Shown: piece by piece, positions 6,027-8,226 of the stretch
Position numbering within the stretch: position 1 is the stretch's first letter
Layout: every line of letters begins with the position of its first letter
NCBI GenBank assembly: GCA_910577585.1
Contig: CAJTNN010000053.1
Location: 1 to 8,226 of the forward strand
DNA: 8,226 bases
Reading direction: 5' to 3'
From: an uncultured Muribaculaceae bacterium
GTDB lineage: Bacteria; Bacteroidota; Bacteroidia; Bacteroidales; Muribaculaceae
The notes under the pieces: model-generated
Told to the model about the DNA's origin: nothing
What the model saw: the letters and a program-made list of their open reading frames with translations, nothing else
The model's database searches: none
Program-made: the position numbers and the translations under genes

Positions 6027-6587
6027 ATGGAAAAGAGTAGATTGTATACCGGCGGCGGCGATGATGGCACCACATCATTGGTGGGTGGCGAGCGTGCGCG
6101 CAAAGATTCGGTGCGGCTGGAGGCGTATGGCACGGTCGATGAGTTCAGTGCCTTTCTCGGCGTACTGGCTGCCATGGCCGATGTGCCTGCCGGCGTGAAG
6201 CAGAATCTGCTTGAGGTGCAGAACCGGCTCTTTGACATCGGTGGCTATCTCGCTTCGGCGCCTGATGGGAGTGGTCTGCCTCCGGTGGCTACATTGCCGC
6301 AGAGTGTGACCGAGATTGAGCGCTGGATAGATGAGCTGGATGCGGCGACGCCGAAAATACGCGAATTCGTGTTGCCCGGAGGATGTGAGTCCGCAGCCCA
6401 TGCACATGTGGCGCGCACGGTATGCCGCCGGGCAGAGCGCCGCATAATCTCGCTCGCAGCCATTGAGGAGGTCGATGCCAATGTGCGGCGGTATTTCAAC
6501 CGCATGTCGGACTATCTCTTTATTCTGGCGCGCTACCTGAATCATCTCTCAGGCACTGCCGAAATCACCTGGAGTCCCGGCAAATGA
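6027..6587 (+). CDS. pduO: PduO-type corrinoid (cob(I)alamin) adenosyltransferase
   Basis: The enzyme transfers the 5'-deoxyadenosyl group of ATP to reduced cobalt in cobalamin or its precursors, making adenosylcobalamin. Methylmalonyl-CoA mutase needs that cofactor in the succinate-propionate pathway common in Bacteroidales. The 186-residue product has the family motifs in order: the ATP-binding YTGGGDDGTTSL near the N-terminus (7-18), RLEAYGTVDEFSAFLG (30-45), the LPGG segment (117-120) leading into HVARTVCRRAERR (127-139), and YFNRMSDYLFILARYLN (156-172). Length is typical for a trimeric PduO/MMAB-like enzyme. It is not the CobA/BtuR fold, which has a P-loop. The symbol reflects the family; cobO is also used for such genes. 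No cobalamin riboswitch or other cobalamin gene is seen nearby. It may be cotranscribed with the next gene, 69 bases on. Confidence 0.92.
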   Translation: MEKSRLYTGGGDDGTTSLVGGERARKDSVRLEAYGTVDEFSAFLGVLAAMADVPAGVKQNLLEVQNRLFDIGGYLASAPDGSGLPPVATLPQSVTEIERWIDELDAATPKIREFVLPGGCESAAHAHVARTVCRRAERRIISLAAIEEVDANVRRYFNRMSDYLFILARYLNHLSGTAEITWSPGK

Positions 6588-6656
6588 CAGCCCCTGGTTG
6601 GTGCCGACCTGCAGATTACCCTTACATAGCGAAAATAACTAAAAAACTTAAATATT

Positions 6657-6878
6657 ATGTATTGGACACTTGAACTTGCCTCGAAGCTGGAAGATGCTCC
6701 CTGGCCCGCAACAAAAGAGGAGCTCATCGACTATGCCCAGCGCAGTGGCGCTCCGCTCGAAGTACTCGAAAATCTCCAGGAGATGGAAGACGAAGGCGAA
6801 ACCTACGAATGCATAGAAGACATCTGGCCCGACTACCCCTCCAACGACGACTTCTTCTTCAACGAAGAAGAATATTAA
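6657..6878 (+). CDS. Small acidic DUF2795-like protein
   Basis: This encodes a 73-residue soluble protein with no signal peptide or membrane segment. It is strongly acidic, especially the end (NDDFFFNEEEY). The order of features is LEDAPWPATKEELIDYAQRSG, seen as LEDAPWPA (11-18) and KEELIDYAQRSG (20-31), then PLEVLENLQEMEDEGETYE (33-51) and IEDIWPDYP (53-61). I recognise this as a short, highly conserved Bacteroidota protein usually labelled DUF2795; its function is unknown. The ATG is preceded by an A-rich tract and no Shine-Dalgarno. Many codons end in C, unlike rpsB and tsf. It follows the adenosyltransferase gene by 69 bases without a visible terminator between them, and ends at a strong terminator. 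Confidence 0.85.
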   Translation: MYWTLELASKLEDAPWPATKEELIDYAQRSGAPLEVLENLQEMEDEGETYECIEDIWPDYPSNDDFFFNEEEY

Positions 6879-6905
6879 TCTCCAAGAGCAACATAAACAA
6901 AAGAC

Positions 6906-6953
6906 AATCAATCGGATAAACAACCTCGCGTTTGTTTGTCCGATTGATTTTTT
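6906..6953 (+). terminator. Strong terminator after the DUF2795-like gene
   Basis: Arms 6906-6923 and 6932-6949 pair over 18 positions with a single U-G wobble and an 8-base loop (CCTCGCGT). A T run (6948-6953) follows. This is a convincing intrinsic terminator 27 bases after the stop codon. Confidence 0.85.
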
Positions 6954-7011
6954 GTATTTTAGCCAAACAAATACAAACTTTCGATATTGCTGATAATCCG
7001 CATCTTACGAA

Positions 7012-7043
7012 TTTACCTTATCTTGCAAAATCGCGTATGTTTG
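7012..7043 (+). promoter_or_regulatory. Possible promoter of the membrane HTH gene
   Basis: TATGTTTG (7036-7043) is an exact TAnnTTTG -7 match. TTTA (7012-7015), one base from TTTG, lies 20 bases upstream. Transcription would start near 7050, giving a leader of about 135 nt. A weaker TAGTTTG lies at about 7112. Confidence 0.45.
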
Positions 7044-7184
7044 TATAAAATACATGCCGTATTTCAATCCTCGTGAATACTTGATTTCAGCCAGTTTTTA
7101 GTTGTGTTCGGTAGTTTGTTGACTAAAATTCATATCTACCTTCAATCTTAGTGAGCCTCGAAATAGAATAACAAAAGAAAATAT

Positions 7185-7610
7185 ATGAGTATCAAGAAAC
7201 CAATTAGTGACAATGCAATCAATTGTTACAATTACGCGATAACAGCCGCCCTTAGTGCTATCACTGCAATTATGGCGACCTCCTTGCAAAATAATCCCGT
7301 TGCAATTATATCATATGCGGTGATTGTAATTTCATTTATAGTTATGTTTGTATCATTTGCAAATAACCGCTCGGATACGAATCACAACTCAGGATGCCGG
7401 ACTATAACTCAGTGTAATCTCGGTCCTATCTACGACAACAAATCGTTAACGGCGCTTCTCGGCATTACAGGAGATGAATTAAAACGACTTCGCGATTGCG
7501 GTCTCCTCGGCTACTCCCGCCACGGCGACAAATACTGGTACACCCAATCCGACATCGACCGCTTCCTCACCCGCTGTCACTACGACGACTTCGCGAATGG
7601 CGGAAAGTAA
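7185..7610 (+). CDS. Membrane-anchored helix-turn-helix protein
   Basis: I do not recognise this 141-residue protein as a named family. Two hydrophobic stretches, about 14-34 (CYNYAITAALSAITAIMATSL) split as CYNYAITAAL and SAITAIMATSL, and about 39-59 (VAIISYAVIVISFIVMFVSFA, seen as VAIISYAVIV then ISFIVMFVSFA), look like a membrane hairpin with both ends inside. A polar linker (60-82) leads to a C-terminal domain (about 83-133) with LTALLGITGDELKRLRDCG, then LLGYSRHGDKYWY and DIDRFL, the pattern of a MerR / HTH_17-like winged helix-turn-helix. It could bind DNA while held at the membrane, or the HTH could serve protein binding. The gene is A/T-rich up to about 7430 and clearly C/G-rich after, suggesting two origins. 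The ATG follows an A-rich tract. It stands alone between terminators. Confidence 0.7.
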   Translation: MSIKKPISDNAINCYNYAITAALSAITAIMATSLQNNPVAIISYAVIVISFIVMFVSFANNRSDTNHNSGCRTITQCNLGPIYDNKSLTALLGITGDELKRLRDCGLLGYSRHGDKYWYTQSDIDRFLTRCHYDDFANGGK

Positions 7611-7711
7611 AAATTTGCAGTCGGAATGTCAGTTTTAATATTCTCGTCGGTTGTAATGTGAAATTTTTTTTATTGCTGTCCGATAAAAATCGGATGGAGT
7701 AAAAATGCATG

Positions 7712-7750
7712 ACTCGGCTGCTGATTTTCAGCGGTCGAGTTTTCTTTTTG
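7712..7750 (+). terminator. Terminator downstream of the membrane HTH gene
   Basis: ACTCGGCTGCTGA (7712-7724) pairs with TCAGCGGTCGAGT (7728-7740), 13 positions including two G-U pairs, around a TTT loop. The bases TTTCTTTTTG follow. It is a good intrinsic terminator, though 100 bases beyond the HTH stop and inside the 21-bp inverted repeat. Confidence 0.7.
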
Positions 7751-7780
7751 AGGTTTTCAAGCCCCCTCAGTCAAACAGAG

Positions 7781-7809
7781 AGGGCTGAGGTGGTATCAGC
7801 CCTTATTTT
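7781..7809 (+). other. 8-bp hairpin overlapping a longer imperfect one
   Basis: AGGGCTGA (7781-7788) and TCAGCCCT (7796-7803) are perfect inverted copies with a 7-base loop, followed by TATTTTG. The left arm can instead pair with AGCCCCCTC (7760-7768) through GAGAGGGCT (7778-7786) with one mismatch. These are alternative terminator-like folds in the convergent spacer. Confidence 0.45.
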
Positions 7810-7843
7810 GATACTTCTCAAAAATTTTTATCGGACAGCAATA

Positions 7844-7874
7844 ATTAAAAATCTTCTTTGAGACCGAAGATTTT
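7844..7874 (-). terminator. Terminator for the minus-strand ATPase gene
   Basis: On the minus strand AAAATCTTC (7874-7866) pairs with GAAGATTTT (7856-7848), a perfect 9-bp stem with a 9-base loop, followed by TAATTATT. The A/T ends let it act partly in both directions. It lies about 120 bases beyond the ATPase stop. Confidence 0.55.
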
Positions 7875-7995
7875 GTCTCCATGCGATTCTCTGGTTGCCA
7901 GCCAAGCTGCCAAGCCTCAAGATTTTTCCCTTCTCCAAAGAAATTGGGAACCACAACAGTATGATTACGTTTGGGTAGATGCATACTTGTAATGA

Positions 7996-8226
7996 CTATG
8001 GTTGGAATAAATCGTCTAAGGTTATGACAGAGTTGATTTCCGATGCCTGGGGATTCTTAACCAGCCCAGAAGAGGCAACCATTGTGAGTTGCACCCCTTT
8101 CTTAGGTGCGACTTCTTGCTGGTATCGGCTTCTGCGCAAATTCATTTCAACCAGATAGACTGGGGAAATAGAGAAGGGACTGTTGGTAAATTTCATTTCG
8201 CAGATATTGACAATGCCGTCTGCGCG
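7996..8226 (-). CDS. AAA family ATPase, C-terminal end (partial)
   Basis: Only the last 76 residues lie in the window; the gene continues beyond 8226. The visible frame starts RADGIVNICEMKF and ends SEINSVITLDDLFQP. This wording matches, from memory, the C-terminus of Bacteroidota ATP-binding proteins of the archaeal-type AAA ATPase group, where an N-terminal P-loop domain is followed by a PD-(D/E)XK nuclease-like domain. The Asp of RADG and the E-x-K of CEMK are in the right order and spacing for that nuclease fold. The P-loop itself is outside the window. Function is not established; members are numerous and variable in gut Bacteroidales and are sometimes suspected of defence or mobile-element roles. 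It converges on the HTH gene. Confidence 0.75.
   Translation of the reverse strand, partial: RADGIVNICEMKFTNSPFSISPVYLVEMNLRRSRYQQEVAPKKGVQLTMVASSGLVKNPQASEINSVITLDDLFQP

Larger units (their letters stand above)
7670..7844. repeat. 21-bp perfect inverted repeat enclosing 133 bp (MITE-like)
   Basis: Bases 7670-7690 and 7824-7844 are exact reverse complements, each containing the core TGTCCGATAAAAAT or its complement. Pairing stops inward at once. Outward, after two mismatches, TTTT (7664-7667) faces AAAA (7847-7850). The 175-bp unit has no gene. I see no convincing target-site duplication. The left arm also overlaps a local palindrome TCCGAT-AAAA-ATCGGA (7679-7694). It may be a miniature inverted-repeat element, or a pair of related terminator pieces in opposite orientation. 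Confidence 0.55.
7611..7995. other. Gene-poor convergent spacer rich in inverted repeats
   Basis: This 385-base spacer separates the HTH gene (+) from the ATPase gene (-). It contains a 21-bp perfect inverted repeat pair, a strong hairpin with a T run, a CAGCCC-type hairpin pair and a minus-strand terminator. A 62-codon open frame on the minus strand (7796-7984) runs through the inverted repeat and shows no family resemblance, so I do not call it a gene. Confidence 0.6.

Noticed and set aside
7796..7984. 62-codon minus-strand frame after the ATPase gene
   Set aside because: It runs through the terminator and the 21-bp inverted repeat, and no family wording is visible.
1..8226. CRISPR array, tRNA genes or intact transposase
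   Set aside because: There are no regularly spaced direct repeats, no T-loop GTTCGA-type patterns in cloverleaf context, and no transposase-like reading frame.

Overview
The window looks like a chromosomal segment of a Bacteroidales bacterium. A gut lineage near Bacteroides or Muribaculaceae is my inference from protein wording and moderate GC. The signs are a Bacteroidota-style gene set, promoters matching the phylum's TTTG / TAnnTTTG pattern, little use of Shine-Dalgarno sequences, and proteins such as the short DUF2795-like acidic protein. I ran no searches, so family names rest on recognising the proteins.

Layout. Bases 1-46 are the 3' end of a 5S rRNA, the end of an rRNA operon, followed by a rho-independent terminator. 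A gene-free stretch (about 94-583) then holds a G-rich degenerate repeat, a promoter, and a leader of about 200 nt for the ribosomal protein cluster rplM-rpsI-rpsB-tsf (584-3726, + strand; rplM starts with GTG). The rpsI-rpsB gap (about 160 nt) and the rpsB-tsf gap (about 295 nt) are unusually long for such a cluster. Both contain nested inverted repeats that look like folded mRNA leaders. Two hairpins follow tsf. The second has 20-bp perfect arms with A and T runs and serves both tsf and the convergent dnaX (3906-5783, - strand).

Divergent from dnaX lies a PduO-type corrinoid adenosyltransferase gene (6027-6587). A 73-aa acidic DUF2795-like gene follows and ends at a strong terminator. Next come a stand-alone gene for a small protein with two predicted membrane helices and a C-terminal helix-turn-helix (7185-7610), a 385-nt spacer with a perfect 21-bp inverted repeat enclosing terminator hairpins, and the 3' end of an AAA-type ATPase gene on the minus strand that runs off the window.

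How it fits together. The left two-thirds is core growth machinery: rRNA, ribosomal proteins L13, S9 and S2, elongation factor Ts, and the DNA polymerase III clamp loader. The right third is more accessory: B12 cofactor formation, a conserved unknown, a membrane-tethered putative regulator, and an ATPase of a variable family. I found no CRISPR array, tRNA or intact transposase. The most promising leads are the rpsB and tsf leader structures, the membrane-anchored HTH protein with its internal composition change, and the MITE-like inverted repeat. None is proven to be a new system.
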